A stretch of 64,000 nucleotides of DNA from SABI01 sp963678555 (lineage in GTDB: Bacteria > Spirochaetota > Spirochaetia > Sphaerochaetales > Sphaerochaetaceae): positions 1 through 64,000 of the forward strand of contig CAXXJA010000003.1 of the NCBI GenBank assembly GCA_963678555.2, read 5' to 3'. Made by a program: the position numbers and the translations under genes. The notes under the pieces were generated by a model. It saw nothing but the letters and a program-made list of their open reading frames with translations, did no database searches and was not told where the DNA came from. Below are positions 8,065-17,817 of this stretch, piece after piece (position 1 is the stretch's first letter; each line of letters begins with the position of its first letter).

Positions 8065-9441
8065 AGAGTTATCAGGAGAGCACCCTTTTTTTGACATCGA
8101 TCGTATTAGTCCGGCACTGTCCATTCTTTCGATCCAGCCAGGCCAACGATAATGGCAGCCACGATCTGTATGAACCAGAGGGTTTTCCCCTGCTTTTAGG
8201 GACTCTACAGCATCATCCAGCATAACGTTCACCATCTCCGCATTTGGACTTCGGCCTCTAGTCCATGAAGTGACATAGCCATCAAAACAGTCAACTATCG
8301 GAGAAAGATAGACCTTCCCAGCGGGTATTCTGAATTCTGTGATATCACTCAGCCATTTCTCATTGGGATTCTCTGCATAAAAATCGCGGTTGAGTAGATT
8401 CTCTACTTCAGGACTGAGCTCTCCTTTATAGGAGCTGTATTTCTTTCTCTTCACCGAAGGGACAACAAGGTTCTCCTCATGCATGAGACGAAGGATCACC
8501 TTCTGTGAAATGGTTCGTCCTTTGAAAGTCAACACTGCATGCAGCCGACGATAGCCATAACACTTCCTGTTTTCAGCAAACGCTTCTCTCAACTCCTGCC
8601 GGACAAGTTTATACTTATCTCTCTTCAAGACATGGCGTTGATAGAAATAGCTGCTCTTTGCCATCTGGAGGGAATGCATCAGTTGCCCTACAGGATACTT
8701 ACAGGTAAGGGCATCGATAATCAGAGCCTTCTCTCTGTTGGAGAGTGTATCGATACCGATGCCCTTATCTTTTTTTAGTATTTCGGCCGCCTTCTCCAAA
8801 ATATCTCTCTCCAGCTGAAGCTTTTGCACCTGTTTGAGCAGTGTGTCACGCTCTTCCTTAAGTTCATCACACTCAGCTCTCAGGTCGCTATCCTGCTCTG
8901 CTGAAGGGTTCTCTGGTTCTCTTTTTTGTTTCTTTCGCATCTCGGGGTTGTCGTCCTCCCCAAGCAATTGGCGTTTCCACTTATAGATCGTCTTCCGAGC
9001 TACTCCCATCTCTGCATGAATCTGCGTTACAGTCTTCTCCCCGGATGATACGGATACTACAGCGCTCTTTTTTTGCTTGTCTGTATATTCTATACCAGAC
9101 GAACCTCTTTTCAAAGGATGACAATCAAAGGGGAGAGCTTCGTACACCCATTTCCCGAGTAGTTGCCGACAAGGATATCCCAGAGCTCTTACCGTACGTG
9201 TAAGGCTTTTGCCATACTCCAGATAATGCTTAATCGCAACATCCCTTTGCTCTGCTGTATAGCCTGATTTCAATCTGGACTTCTTGTGCAGATCTCCTTC
9301 CTCAAGATATTCCTGATACCAATAGGTGAGCATTCTGGTAGTGGGATACCCAAGCTCTCTAACGACTGCGGAAGCACTCTTATCGAACTTAATGTAGAGC
9401 TCGACTGCTTTGATCCTTTGTTCATATGAATACATTTTCAC
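8065..9441 (-). pseudogene. IS3-family transposase, N-terminal and DD part
   Basis: 459 codons of a DDE transposase cut by the RIT. It contains repeated helix-turn-helix units (residues about 1-45, 45-95 and 110-155), a coiled coil with heptads (about 185-225), an HTH_21 region and the rve core. The core has WLSDITEF (first Asp) and VHTDRGCHYRW (second Asp). The sequence continues at 3989-3801 with the catalytic Glu. As it stands the frame reads on into the RIT end and stops at 7978, giving an inactive protein. Fusion of the HTH and catalytic parts in a single frame is unusual for IS3, which normally uses -1 frameshifting. Confidence 0.93.
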
Positions 9442-9480
9442 TCCTTATGAAGTCCAAGAAAATGTCTTCACCCCCCTTCA

Positions 9481-10510
9481 GAAAAACTGCTTACTGTGTG
9501 CCTGCAAATTCATCATACCGCGCACAGGCAGTATTAATATTGAAATTTCACTGCAGTATCTCGACCTTAAATTGCAAAATATTTATCGATCCATCTTAAC
9601 TGCGCTTGCAGCAGCTGTAATACTCCTGATTTTCGGTTTGATAATTTTAATGAATAGGAACTTCATCAACCCTCTATGGAATCTGGCAGATAAAATGTAC
9701 CGTTTTAAGTCAGGTGATTCTATAGAGTCCATAAATTTAAAGGAAAGTTTTGACGAAATTGTAGTTTTAAACAATGATTTCATGGAAATGGTACAGCGGT
9801 TAAACAAAATTGAGGCCGCCAATACACAATACCGTGACCACCTCGAGGAGCTGGTTAATGACAGGACAAAAGAATTATTACAGACCCAGGAGGCTACAAT
9901 CCTCTGTATGGCGAGCCTTGCTGAAACCAGAGACCCCGAAACCGGTGCTCATATCAGAAGAACTCAGAATTATGTAAAATTACTTGCTGAATATCTAAGG
10001 AACAACTCAAGATTCAGTCATTTTCTGAATGAAACCAATATCGATCTTCTCTATAAATCCGCCCCCCTGCACGATATTGGGAAGGTGGGTATTAAAGATG
10101 ACATTTTACTGAAGCCCGGCAAATTAACTGATGAGGAGTATGACGCCATGAAGCTTCACACTGTTTATGGCAGAAGTGCATTGTCAGCAGCAGAAGAAAC
10201 TCTAGGGTCCAATTCCTTTCTTCGATTAGCCAAGGAGATTGCCTATACCCATCAGGAAAAATGGGATGGATCAGGATATCCTCAAGGGTTGAAGGGGGAA
10301 GAGATTCCTGTATCTGGAAGACTCATGGCCATCGCTGATGTCTATGATGCACTAATCAGCAAAAGGGTTTATAAACCGGCATTTTCTCATGAAAAAGCCA
10401 TGGAAATTATTCACCAGGGACGGGGCAGTCATTTTGATCCTGATGTAGTAGATGCTTTTTTAGACCTGGAAGATCAGATAAAAGATGTAGCAAAAAATAA
10501 TGCAGATTGA
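9481..10510 (+). pseudogene. HD-GYP domain protein, N-terminus removed by the IS3 insertion
   Basis: The frame enters straight from the IS3 end, so the original start and most of the sensor domain are lost. What remains is a membrane segment (about 9590-9655), a HAMP-like linker (INPLWNLADKMYRF), a short coiled coil (HLEELVNDRTKELLQTQEA) and a complete HD-GYP domain. The latter has ETGAHIRRTQNYV, HDIGKVGI, THQEKWDGSGYP and AIADVYDAL. Intact relatives degrade c-di-GMP in response to a periplasmic signal. An internal start could still give a membrane-anchored HD-GYP protein, but no strong ribosome site was seen. Confidence 0.85.
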
Positions 10511-10521
10511 AGATTCTTTAC

Positions 10522-11349
10522 CTAGAAACCATAGATTCTCTTTACCAATCTATCAAATACCCGGTCACTGAGCCAATGACGCATAATCAATAGCATGCCG
10601 GCCATTTTCCCCGAAGAGTATCGGGTTTTGGGTTTTGAAGATTGTATCGCCCGAACAATAGTTTTTGCCACAGCTTCCGGACCGGAAATAGAATTGCCAC
10701 TGTACATTTTAGAAACAGTTTTATTTACTCTGCCTGTCATCTCTGCATATGGCCCGGTACCTGATCCCTCTTCGGCAGTAGATTTTGCAATATCGACCCA
10801 GGGAGTCCGGATTGGTCCCGGTTCTATCACGATGACACTAATACCAAAAGCTGCAGTCTCGAGACGCAGACAATCGGAAAACCCTTCAACGGCGTGCTTA
10901 CTGGCATGATACCAGGCTCCCAGAGGTGTGTATATTTTACCTCCGACTGAGGTTATGTTGATTATCCGGCCCTGACGTTTTTCACGCATTGAGGGTAAAA
11001 CCCCTTGTGTTAATTTTGCCAATCCAAAAAGGTTAACATCAAACTGCTTTTTTGCATCCTTCAGGGAGAGTTCTTCTACTGATCCCTACAAGCCGTACCC
11101 CGCATTATTGACGAGGACATCCACAGTATCACCCTGAGCGGCTATACCGGACAATAATTCCTCTATTGATTCTTCCCGGCTAATATCAAGATACACTGTC
11201 TTTGCACCGGCCTCTTTCAGATCTTCCATTTGCTCAAGACGTCTGGCAGCCGTATAAACAGAAAAGCCCTTTTCAAGGAGTAATTTTACAGTCTCCTTTC
11301 CTATTCCTGATGATGCTCCTGTTACCAGAACAGTATTTTTATTTGTCAT
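10522..11349 (-). pseudogene. Short-chain dehydrogenase/reductase with one in-frame amber codon
   Basis: A 275-codon SDR reading frame, whole except for TAG at 11086-11088. The N-terminal part has VTGASSGIGKETV (NAD(P)-binding) and LVNNAGYGL; the part after the stop resumes with GSVEELSLKDAKKQFDVNLFG and has the catalytic Ser (NITSVGG) and YHASK. The amber sits where classical SDRs often have Tyr (GYG-x-Y-G), so a single TAC/TAT to TAG change explains it. No other damage is visible, so the loss is recent, or the base is a sequencing error. It is convergent with the HD-GYP remnant. Confidence 0.85.
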
Positions 11350-11403
11350 TGTCCTCTCCTATCCAGAATAAATGCCCCCATTCATTTTCTAACATTTCAA
11401 TTT

Positions 11404-12270
11404 TCATTCATCTGATTCCTGTTCAGCCAACTCGTCAAAATATTCTTCTAATCTATGTGTTCCATACTCAGGTGCGGTCATATCCATTACCATAGTTGTC
11501 ATAAAAAACTCTAAAGGACCGTAAAACTTTTCATTCGAAAATCTTCGAAGCAAGAATAGAGCTGCGAGCCTTATCCAGTCAGGCAAATGAGTTATTCTCC
11601 TTTTCTTTCCACAGGCCTTCAGGGCTAATTCAGCAATCTCATTTTGAGAAAGAAGGTCAGGCCCTCCGATTTTTATTTCCCGGGCATCAGAAAAAGATAC
11701 ATCAACTACTGCCTTGGCCAGATCTGCACCATGTATCGGGTTTATTTTAAGTTCACCATCTCTGAAAAGATATATTCTGCCTTTTCTTGCCATATTAAAA
11801 AAATCGCCCATGTCTGAAAAAAAACCGTTGGGTCGTACAATACAGTAGTCAATACCGGAAACCTTTAAAGCATCACAAAACTTTTCCTTTGCAGCCCCGC
11901 CTTTCAAATGACGGATTTTATCACCATTTAACACTGATATATAAACAAATTTTTTTACACCGGCTTTTTTTGCTTCCTCAAGGATATTTAAATTTGCTTT
12001 ATAATCAACATCTTCATAGGTAAGGCCGTCTTTTTGACGGGTTATTCCTAGTGTACTTATTACTATATCAATATTACTGCAAACACCTTTTATTGAATCA
12101 GGCCGGGTAACCTGACCTTCAAAGACTTCTAAATTTGTATCAGTTATATTAAGCTTATTTATATTTCGAACAATTGCACGTGTTTTAATATTTCTTGAAA
12201 GAAGTTCCTTTGTTATATATTTTCCAAGATAGCCGCTGGCTCCTGCTACTAAAAAATGATTAGATCCCAT
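11404..12270 (-). CDS. NmrA-like / atypical SDR NAD(P)-binding protein
   Basis: A 288-residue protein from ATG 12270 (the frame stays open 12 codons further). It has an N-terminal Rossmann motif VAGASGYLGKYITKELL, the atypical-SDR STLGITRQK region and a KKFVYISVLNG strand. The YxxxK catalytic pair is not clear, as in many NmrA-like proteins that bind NADP without classical catalysis. The C-terminal about 70 residues are family-variable. The region is visibly AT-richer than the flanking housekeeping DNA, which suggests a different origin. The function cannot be narrowed further. Confidence 0.8.
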   Translation of the reverse strand: MGSNHFLVAGASGYLGKYITKELLSRNIKTRAIVRNINKLNITDTNLEVFEGQVTRPDSIKGVCSNIDIVISTLGITRQKDGLTYEDVDYKANLNILEEAKKAGVKKFVYISVLNGDKIRHLKGGAAKEKFCDALKVSGIDYCIVRPNGFFSDMGDFFNMARKGRIYLFRDGELKINPIHGADLAKAVVDVSFSDAREIKIGGPDLLSQNEIAELALKACGKKRRITHLPDWIRLAALFLLRRFSNEKFYGPLEFFMTTMVMDMTAPEYGTHRLEEYFDELAEQESDE

Positions 12271-12475
12271 GTTTATAACAATAATGTTGATCTGGGCTTT
12301 CGGCAATGAAAATATTGTACAATTTTTGCTACTTCATGACTTAGACTGGATAAAAAATATCATCTTCTCTATAGCCCGCTTTAAGAAAGTCTCTACAGAC
12401 AAGATTAAGAAACTGACCATCAAAATTAACTTAAATATTATAGACCTAATGCAATTGGAAGAAATCTCTAACATT
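12271..12475. other. AT-rich gap between the NmrA-like gene and the IS1634-like element
   Basis: About 205 bp of AT-rich DNA. A plus-strand frame runs through it into the IS end but shows no recognisable protein and no ribosome site. It may include the promoter of the NmrA-like gene. Confidence 0.4.
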
Positions 12476-14204
12476 TATAATCTGAAAATCTCGCGCAGCG
12501 TTTAGCACGAACCATCTGAGCTAGCCGGGACATCGATCCCGAAGGCTTCAAAAATCAGGTTGGCGCCCTTGGTCGGGATAGTATAGACCGGCTTGTATTT
12601 CCCCTTGAATTTCACCACGGAAAAAGCTGCAACTCTCCTGAGTACATCACGGTAACTTTTCGCATATGTACTGAAGCTGGTTCCCTTTTCCTCGATAACC
12701 TTTCGGATCGAGGTCAGCAGAGTCAGCGCTACAAACTGAATGAACAGCCTCCCATGCATGGCAGAACTTGAATGCACGCGTAACCGCTGACAATCCAGCT
12801 CATTCTTCAGATCATCAAAGAGCTGTTCTATCCCATTACGCTCTCGATAGCTCTCAAGGGCAGTTTTGGCATCTTTCTCTGCATTGGTATAGATACACCA
12901 GTAACCGAAGAAATTCTCATCAAAATAGGTTTCCGGTTTCTTGATCGCCTTGATCTTCTGTCCGTTCTTTGTCTTGTACCCCAGTTCGAAGAATTCTTTG
13001 TAAAACTTTTTATGAGCTTTTACCAACTCGCCGCTCTGCAGTTCATCATAGCATCTGCTGTAGTGCCTCATGAATGCCTGCTTGCTCTGCAGTCCTATCT
13101 CATCATCATGATAGATATGAAGCCAGGCTCTCGATCCATCAGGAAGTGGGGTGTAGTGTGTTACCGACTCGATAATGGTCCCGTTATCCTTACGGATGTA
13201 GCCATCCACATGTGACATCAACTTTGAACGGGCCTGGTTAATGAGCGGATGAGTCCATTTTACCATCTGAGGAACCGGTATGATGAACTTGATCCCGTTA
13301 CTGGTCACAAAATCAAGATTCTCCTGACTATAGAATCCTCTATCCATAATGAAAGCTGAAGGAGAAGCATTCAGCTTCTTAAGCTTGACAACCGTTTCTT
13401 TCAACGTTGTGCTGTCATTCATTGAACCGGGAAGAGGAGAAAACCATAACGGAAGATCGGTAGTCTTTGCTGAAAGCAGAGCGAAATTGATTTGCGGAAG
13501 CTTTTCTCGATCCCTGTTGTACCCCCATTCAATATAGTGGTTATTCTTCGAATAGGAGCTGACACTGGAAATGTCGTAGCAGAGGCTCTTCCCCTTACCC
13601 TTCTTTTCCATCCAGGGACCGAAAAACGTATTAACTTTATCTTCATCAAGCCGGTGTAGCAGTTCACTGATACGCTCTGAGGCAATAATCGTTTTCCCAT
13701 GACTCTCCATCCAGTATTCAGATGTGGATAGGGGATTGCCTGTGCAGAGAATATAAGAAGCAAGATCAAGAATGGATTGTGCGTCCTGTTTACCGAAAGC
13801 TTTCTGCAAGAAGGGCTGTATTCCAGTGTTTTTTACAGCAGTATCTATGACCAGACTCTCTCCCATCTGAACAGTAGTTGAAATCTTTTCCACAGAAGCG
13901 GCAGCACGTAAGGTGAGCTTATAGCTGGGTCCGAAGGTAATCTCCCCGCCTTTCTCGGTCGCTGTCCCGACCAACTTATAGCGGTGAGTAGTTTTCTTGG
14001 TTTCCGGATTGTACACCGGGTTATCAATGTTGACGTTGTAGCATCCGCGCTGCTTATTCCAGACGTATTTATAGTCATCTTTCATGCTAAACATTATAGC
14101 ACTATTAGGAGTAAACCACAATACTTCTAAATCATTTTATGAAAATAATTTGGATGATTTTTTAGAAATTCATGCTAAACGCTGCGCGAGATTTTCGGAT
14201 TATA
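12476..14204 (-). mobile_element. IS1634/IS4-like insertion sequence, apparently intact
   Basis: A 1.73-kb element with 32-bp terminal inverted repeats (12476-12507 and 14173-14204). Both contain GAAAATCTCGCGCAGCG followed by TTTAGCA when read inward, with one mismatch near the outer edge. It encodes a single transposase whose stop codon lies inside the left repeat. The AT-symmetric flanks do not allow a target duplication to be assigned. The right end is 47 bp from the second copy of the 360-bp repeat. Confidence 0.85.
12502..14094 (-). CDS. IS1634-like DDE transposase
   Basis: About 530 residues. The conserved core carries LCYDISSVSSYS (first Asp), the INFALLSAKTTDLPLWFSPLPG strand region, FIMDRGFYSQEN (second Asp) and ERNGIEQLFDDLKNELDCQRLRVHS, the Y/R-x-x-E type box with the catalytic Glu. 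This pattern is characteristic of the IS1634 group. The reading frame is unbroken. ATG 14094 is chosen; ATG 14085 and a TTG at 14121 are alternatives. Confidence 0.88.
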   Translation of the reverse strand: MFSMKDDYKYVWNKQRGCYNVNIDNPVYNPETKKTTHRYKLVGTATEKGGEITFGPSYKLTLRAAASVEKISTTVQMGESLVIDTAVKNTGIQPFLQKAFGKQDAQSILDLASYILCTGNPLSTSEYWMESHGKTIIASERISELLHRLDEDKVNTFFGPWMEKKGKGKSLCYDISSVSSYSKNNHYIEWGYNRDREKLPQINFALLSAKTTDLPLWFSPLPGSMNDSTTLKETVVKLKKLNASPSAFIMDRGFYSQENLDFVTSNGIKFIIPVPQMVKWTHPLINQARSKLMSHVDGYIRKDNGTIIESVTHYTPLPDGSRAWLHIYHDDEIGLQSKQAFMRHYSRCYDELQSGELVKAHKKFYKEFFELGYKTKNGQKIKAIKKPETYFDENFFGYWCIYTNAEKDAKTALESYRERNGIEQLFDDLKNELDCQRLRVHSSSAMHGRLFIQFVALTLLTSIRKVIEEKGTSFSTYAKSYRDVLRRVAAFSVVKFKGKYKPVYTIPTKGANLIFEAFGIDVPASSDGSC

Positions 14205-14251
14205 CACCATTTGGTTGGACTTGATTTTCTTATTTTCTATACGGATTCAGG

Positions 14252-14611
14252 TTTTTAATATGTTTTCTCTCTTGATCATACAGTATCGTATCATTGACAT
14301 ATTTTCTTGTCTATATTTATAGACAATATTCTTATTTGCTAGTTTTTGTCTATATATCTAGACACTTTTACATGTTTCGAGATTTCATCTTTTCGCTCAG
14401 ACAAAATACTCACTCATAGTACCTGCAAAGAATGAGTAGGTTCTGTCTACAAGGAGTCTAGCCGACTGTACGTCGTCTCATAATTCAAACAAACCAAAAT
14501 CTTGAAAATACATAGAGCTTGTCCCATTTCGATGAAACATGACCAGGCAGCCTGAGGGATCTCAACGTGCTGGCGGCGACGACCTCAGGATTCAGCAAAA
14601 CCAGTCTCTCT
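14252..14611. repeat. 360-bp direct repeat, right copy
   Basis: Second copy of 3391-3750, including the first 16 ATPase codons (without the rest of the gene) and the twin palindromes at 14308-14327 and 14347-14364. The DNA on its left (14205-14251) is unrelated to the ATPase gene body. Confidence 0.95.
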
Positions 14612-14909
14612 CCATCAATTCTTGATACAATGCAGGGTCAAGACCCGACGCAAAGCCCCTTCCGGGGCACACGTGTCCCAGAGATCCGTACGTATGTACT
14701 GCTTCTTCTATGCTGCTTGTATAGTGCTCTCAAACTCTCGAAGGTTCCAGGTCGCCATGACAGCCAGATTCCACAGCTTATGGGTAAGCATACACCAGGG
14801 TATGCGAATCGATCTGTGTACATACCCCTTCGCCTTCTTCCGACAGGGTTGTCAGCCTGTGCGCACCTGCAGGACAAGCAAAGCTCTCATGGCGTGCGTT
14901 CTCAAGTGT
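14612..14909. other. Spacer before radC with decayed minus-strand coding traces
   Basis: On the minus strand a frame reading MLTHKLWNLAVMATW and LREFESTIQAA runs to a stop; a frame one base away continues with SIEEAVHTYGSLGHV. The pattern suggests a frameshifted gene end that I do not recognise. A small GCCCC-TTCC-GGGGC hairpin lies near 14650-14665. No ribosome site is clear. Confidence 0.25.
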
Positions 14910-15611
14910 ATGAAACACTATAGACAACACCAGAATCAGCCTGTCGATATCAAAGAGCTGCCACATGATCAGAGACCGAGAGAGCGAATCCAGTTGCACG
15001 GCGCCCTCAGCCTCTCGGATATCGATCTCATTACCGTCCTCATCGGTAGCGGTACAAAAAAGAACTCAGTGAGCATGCTGGCGAGACAGATACTCTCGGT
15101 TCTTGACCGAACCCCGACCGATGAACAGCTGAAGGTGGAAGAACTGATGGGAATCGAAGGACTCGGCAGGGCAAAGGCTACCCTGATCTGTGCAGCACTG
15201 GAACTCGGAAGGAGGCGCCTTCCTCCTAAAAGGAAACAGATCATCTTCCCCGGGGATGTCTTCCCCCTTATACAGCACATCGGCTCACGGATGCAGGAAC
15301 ACTTTTTATGCATTGCACTCAACGGTGCTCATGAAGTGATGTCCATAACCACCGTGTCGATAGGCCTGGTGAACCACACAATCGTTCATCCTCGTGAGGT
15401 ATTCTCGATTCCGATACGGGAACGGGCGACAGCTATCATTGTTGCCCACAATCACCCCAGCGGCAATCTCACTCCATCTCGAGATGACCTCTCGGTGACA
15501 GAGAGACTGAAAAAAGCGGGGGAACTGCTCGGTATCAGAGTGCTGGACCATCTGATCTTCAGTGAAGAAACCTACCGTTCCATGCTGGAGGAGAATGAAC
15601 TGTCTCAATGA
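14910..15611 (+). CDS. radC: RadC-family JAMM/MPN domain protein
   Basis: A 233-residue protein from ATG 14910, the usual length for RadC. The N-terminal half has the UPF0758 HhH-like region (DIDLITVLIGSGTKK, LMGIEGLGRAKATLICAALELGRR). The C-terminal JAMM domain has the metal-binding HNHPSGNLTPSRDD (HxH...D), preceded by LVNHTIVHPREVF. The radC name is historical and a role in recombination repair is doubtful. The frame stays open for about 95 codons upstream, but that part looks non-coding and overlaps the decayed spacer. Confidence 0.92.
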   Translation: MKHYRQHQNQPVDIKELPHDQRPRERIQLHGALSLSDIDLITVLIGSGTKKNSVSMLARQILSVLDRTPTDEQLKVEELMGIEGLGRAKATLICAALELGRRRLPPKRKQIIFPGDVFPLIQHIGSRMQEHFLCIALNGAHEVMSITTVSIGLVNHTIVHPREVFSIPIRERATAIIVAHNHPSGNLTPSRDDLSVTERLKKAGELLGIRVLDHLIFSEETYRSMLEENELSQ

Positions 15612-15953
15612 GTGCGAAGAAAGAATGCGAGAAGGTGAGACACTGATCGTTCGTGTACTGCAGGGAAAAAGAGCAGATGAACCCACATACCTACAATGAT
15701 GAATCGTACCGATCGATATGTGAGGGAAACGAGCCGGCTTGATAGATATGAAGAGATCACGATTGTCAGGAACAAGGACTTTATCTTCTATGATTCTTAA
15801 CCGTTCTACCGGGAAAGACAATCCAGGTGCTTCACATGCAGAAAAGTCAGCTGAGGGGCGCTATCTCCCATATAATTGAGTCTATGAGATCAGGTGCATA
15901 CAAAGCTTGTGAGGATGCCCTTTACATGGAAAACAGTCACTTTGAGCACGTGT
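15612..15953. other. Gap between radC and the Nudix gene
   Basis: A 34-codon plus-strand frame at 15696-15800 (ends RNKDFIFYDS) has no ribosome site or recognisable family. No strong terminator between the convergent genes was seen. Confidence 0.2.
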
Positions 15954-16472
15954 TCAGGAAAGCGAGTTCTTCTTATGCTTTCTCTTCCCTGTATGGTGTT
16001 GTCGTACCAGAGCGGCTACCTGAGACTTCACGAACCCGACACTGTGTGCGGGAATCGCCTCTACAGGGAACCACTTCACCTCTGAAAACTCCTGGTAACG
16101 GACAACGTTCCTTCTCCCGGAGAGCCGGCAGGCATATACAACAAAGTGAAAGAACGGCAGGTGTCTGCCCCAAAGGAAGGTAAGGTCCTCCGGGGTTTCC
16201 ACCTTCACACTGATCTCTTCCCACGTCTCGCGAATTGCGGTCTGACGATAATCCCGGTTGCCCGTCCTGTCGTATCCATCCGTCTCCTCCCACCCGCCGG
16301 CCGGTATTGACCATTGCCCTTTCTGAGGGTTATAGCTTCTCAGGCCCAGGAGCACAGAAATCTTCCCCTGAGTATCCTTGCACCAGAACAGGATTCCTGC
16401 CCCGTGATACGGCCTCACAGCCTTCAGTGTCTTAAGAATGTGAACAACTCTTGAGAGTCTTCTTCTCAGCAT
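15954..16472 (-). CDS. Nudix hydrolase
   Basis: A 172-residue Nudix protein. The Nudix box is present but stretched: GGWEE, a loop of extra residues, then TAIRETWEEISVKVE. The usual seven-residue spacing between the first Glu and RExxEE is longer by roughly nine residues, which occurs in some Nudix groups. The core keeps the REx2EE metal ligands, so hydrolysis of an X-linked nucleoside diphosphate is likely, substrate unknown. The C-terminus is basic (HHTGKRKHKKN). It is convergent with radC. Confidence 0.82.
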   Translation of the reverse strand: MLRRRLSRVVHILKTLKAVRPYHGAGILFWCKDTQGKISVLLGLRSYNPQKGQWSIPAGGWEETDGYDRTGNRDYRQTAIRETWEEISVKVETPEDLTFLWGRHLPFFHFVVYACRLSGRRNVVRYQEFSEVKWFPVEAIPAHSVGFVKSQVAALVRQHHTGKRKHKKNSLS

Positions 16473-17400
16473 CTGCTCTTACACTTACCTCCATCCGCCT
16501 GTCATCACTCCTGCAGTGAAATCGCAGGCATGCAACAGCACATCTGTTTCATCATCAGCCACATGCTGATATGCCCAGGGCACCGTCAGCATGACAGCCC
16601 CCTCCCACAATTACAGAACTCAAAGAAAGACGCCTGCTCAACAGAAAACGGACGTATCCCTATGGGGTCAGAGAGTGATCTGCAGGGCCTTTCTGGTGCG
16701 GTGAGGAGCGGTGAAGTTTTTGCTTCCATTTCCTGCATATGCAGCGAGCAGGGTATACGTCCCGCCCGGAGTGAAGACCACATCGTACTCATCGCCTGAA
16801 TCAAGTGGAAGGACGAACGTGATGTAGGTGGTTTCTCCCTCCTCCCGTACACAGCAGAGCGGTTGTCACGAACCAGACGGTCACAATGAACATCGCTCTT
16901 GAAATATGCACGCCCCCCCTGCAGACGGCAAAACCGGAACAACAAAAGAGTTCAGCACTACCTGGCCGCACCGCATTGACTCTTTTTCATCTTAGCCGTG
17001 CAGAGCGCTCCTGTACATGAAATGAGTGCAGATTTCATAAAAAAGTTGTCATTCTGGCACGTACACTCCATACGTATGAAACAATGAGGTTGTGCATGGA
17101 CTTTTTACGAAACCTCGCGTGTCAGACGGTCCAGAACGTCCCATTGATAGGCTACCTGGGCAGTATCAGCTACCTGCTCATGCTGCCAGCCTGTCTGTGG
17201 AAGATAAGCTTCTTACCCCTTTCCGTCGCTGATGGTCATCTTCCACCAGCGTGAGGTCTGCGGGGGGAGCCTTCTTCGAGCACGGTATCGGCAGCGGGCC
17301 CCGGACCCGGGTGAAAAGAGGATCCGCAAGAGATCGGGATATCAGAAGGGAACAGGGAAACACACCAACCGGCCTGTACGTGAAAAATCACTGAAATGGT
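16473..17400. other. 928-bp region of decayed coding traces
   Basis: On the minus strand, about 16850 down to 16668, a frame not starting at any ATG reads EGETTYITFVLPLDSGDEYD, then VVFTPGGTYTLLAAYAGNG, to a TGA. It looks like the last 55 residues of a beta-rich secreted protein, with stops directly upstream, so it is a gene remnant. On the plus strand, 17096-17254 encodes a hydrophobic 52-residue peptide (MDFLRNLACQTVQNVPLIGY and on) with no family. Nothing else is supported. Confidence 0.3.
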
Positions 17401-17817
17401 TTATGTCGTCTCAGGAACGGCGGGTTGTTGCGGATACTGCGGGATCCCATCCAGATTATTGTCCCAGGAAGCTCTGCTTTCCATGTAGATGTGTCCCCCG
17501 GGAGTTATGTGGGGATCGCAATCCAGCGAGCCGGCTGGAACCACCAGCAGGGTACCCTCCATCTGCAGTACAGGAAGTGCAGAGCCGCAGTGCCCGCAGA
17601 AGCTCTTCGAATGATGAGTCCCTTCAACTCTATAGGTTTTCACGTGGTCTTCCCCCGAAATCCATGTAAGTTCAGCTGTTGAAGAAAATATGTTGGAAGC
17701 ATGGGATGATCCGGTATCTTTCCTGCACCGGGAACAGTGACAGAGATAGAAATTCTCAAAATCTCCCTCAATCTCATATGCAACACGTCCACATAGACAT
17801 GACCCTGTGTGTTTCAT
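17401..17817 (-). CDS. GFA family (glutathione-dependent formaldehyde-activating-like) zinc protein
   Basis: A 138-residue protein from ATG 17817; the frame opens 18 codons earlier without a good start. GSCLCGRVAYEIEG at the N-terminus, CHCSRCRKDTGSSH in the middle and FCGHCGSALP give the CxC, CxxC and CxxC cysteine sets that bind structural and catalytic zinc in GFA/DUF636 proteins. Glutathione dependence is not shown for most members and cannot be assumed in a spirochaete. It is a single gene with degenerate DNA on both sides. Confidence 0.88.
   Translation of the reverse strand: MKHTGSCLCGRVAYEIEGDFENFYLCHCSRCRKDTGSSHASNIFSSTAELTWISGEDHVKTYRVEGTHHSKSFCGHCGSALPVLQMEGTLLVVPAGSLDCDPHITPGGHIYMESRASWDNNLDGIPQYPQQPAVPETT

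Larger units (their letters stand above)
3763..9480 (-). mobile_element. IS3-family insertion sequence, interrupted by a RIT element
   Basis: The outer ends form imperfect inverted repeats. The left end reads TGACTTTGGGGGTGCGG followed by ACAAAAAGTTGGAC; the right end, read inward, begins TGAAGGGGGGTGAAGAC and continues ATTTTCTTGGAC. Removing the internal 4,075-bp RIT leaves about 1,643 bp with one long DDE transposase gene on the minus strand, slightly longer than usual for the family. No clear target duplication could be assigned. The right end lies inside an HD-GYP gene, which it truncates; the left end lies 12 bp from the 360-bp repeat. Confidence 0.88.

Noticed and set aside
12269..12505. 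78-codon plus-strand gene next to the IS1634-like element
   Set aside because: AT-rich, no ribosome site, overlaps the IS end and the start of the NmrA-like gene; no family.
17232..17669. 145-codon plus-strand frame
   Set aside because: Antisense to the GFA-family gene over much of its length and basic low-complexity translation.
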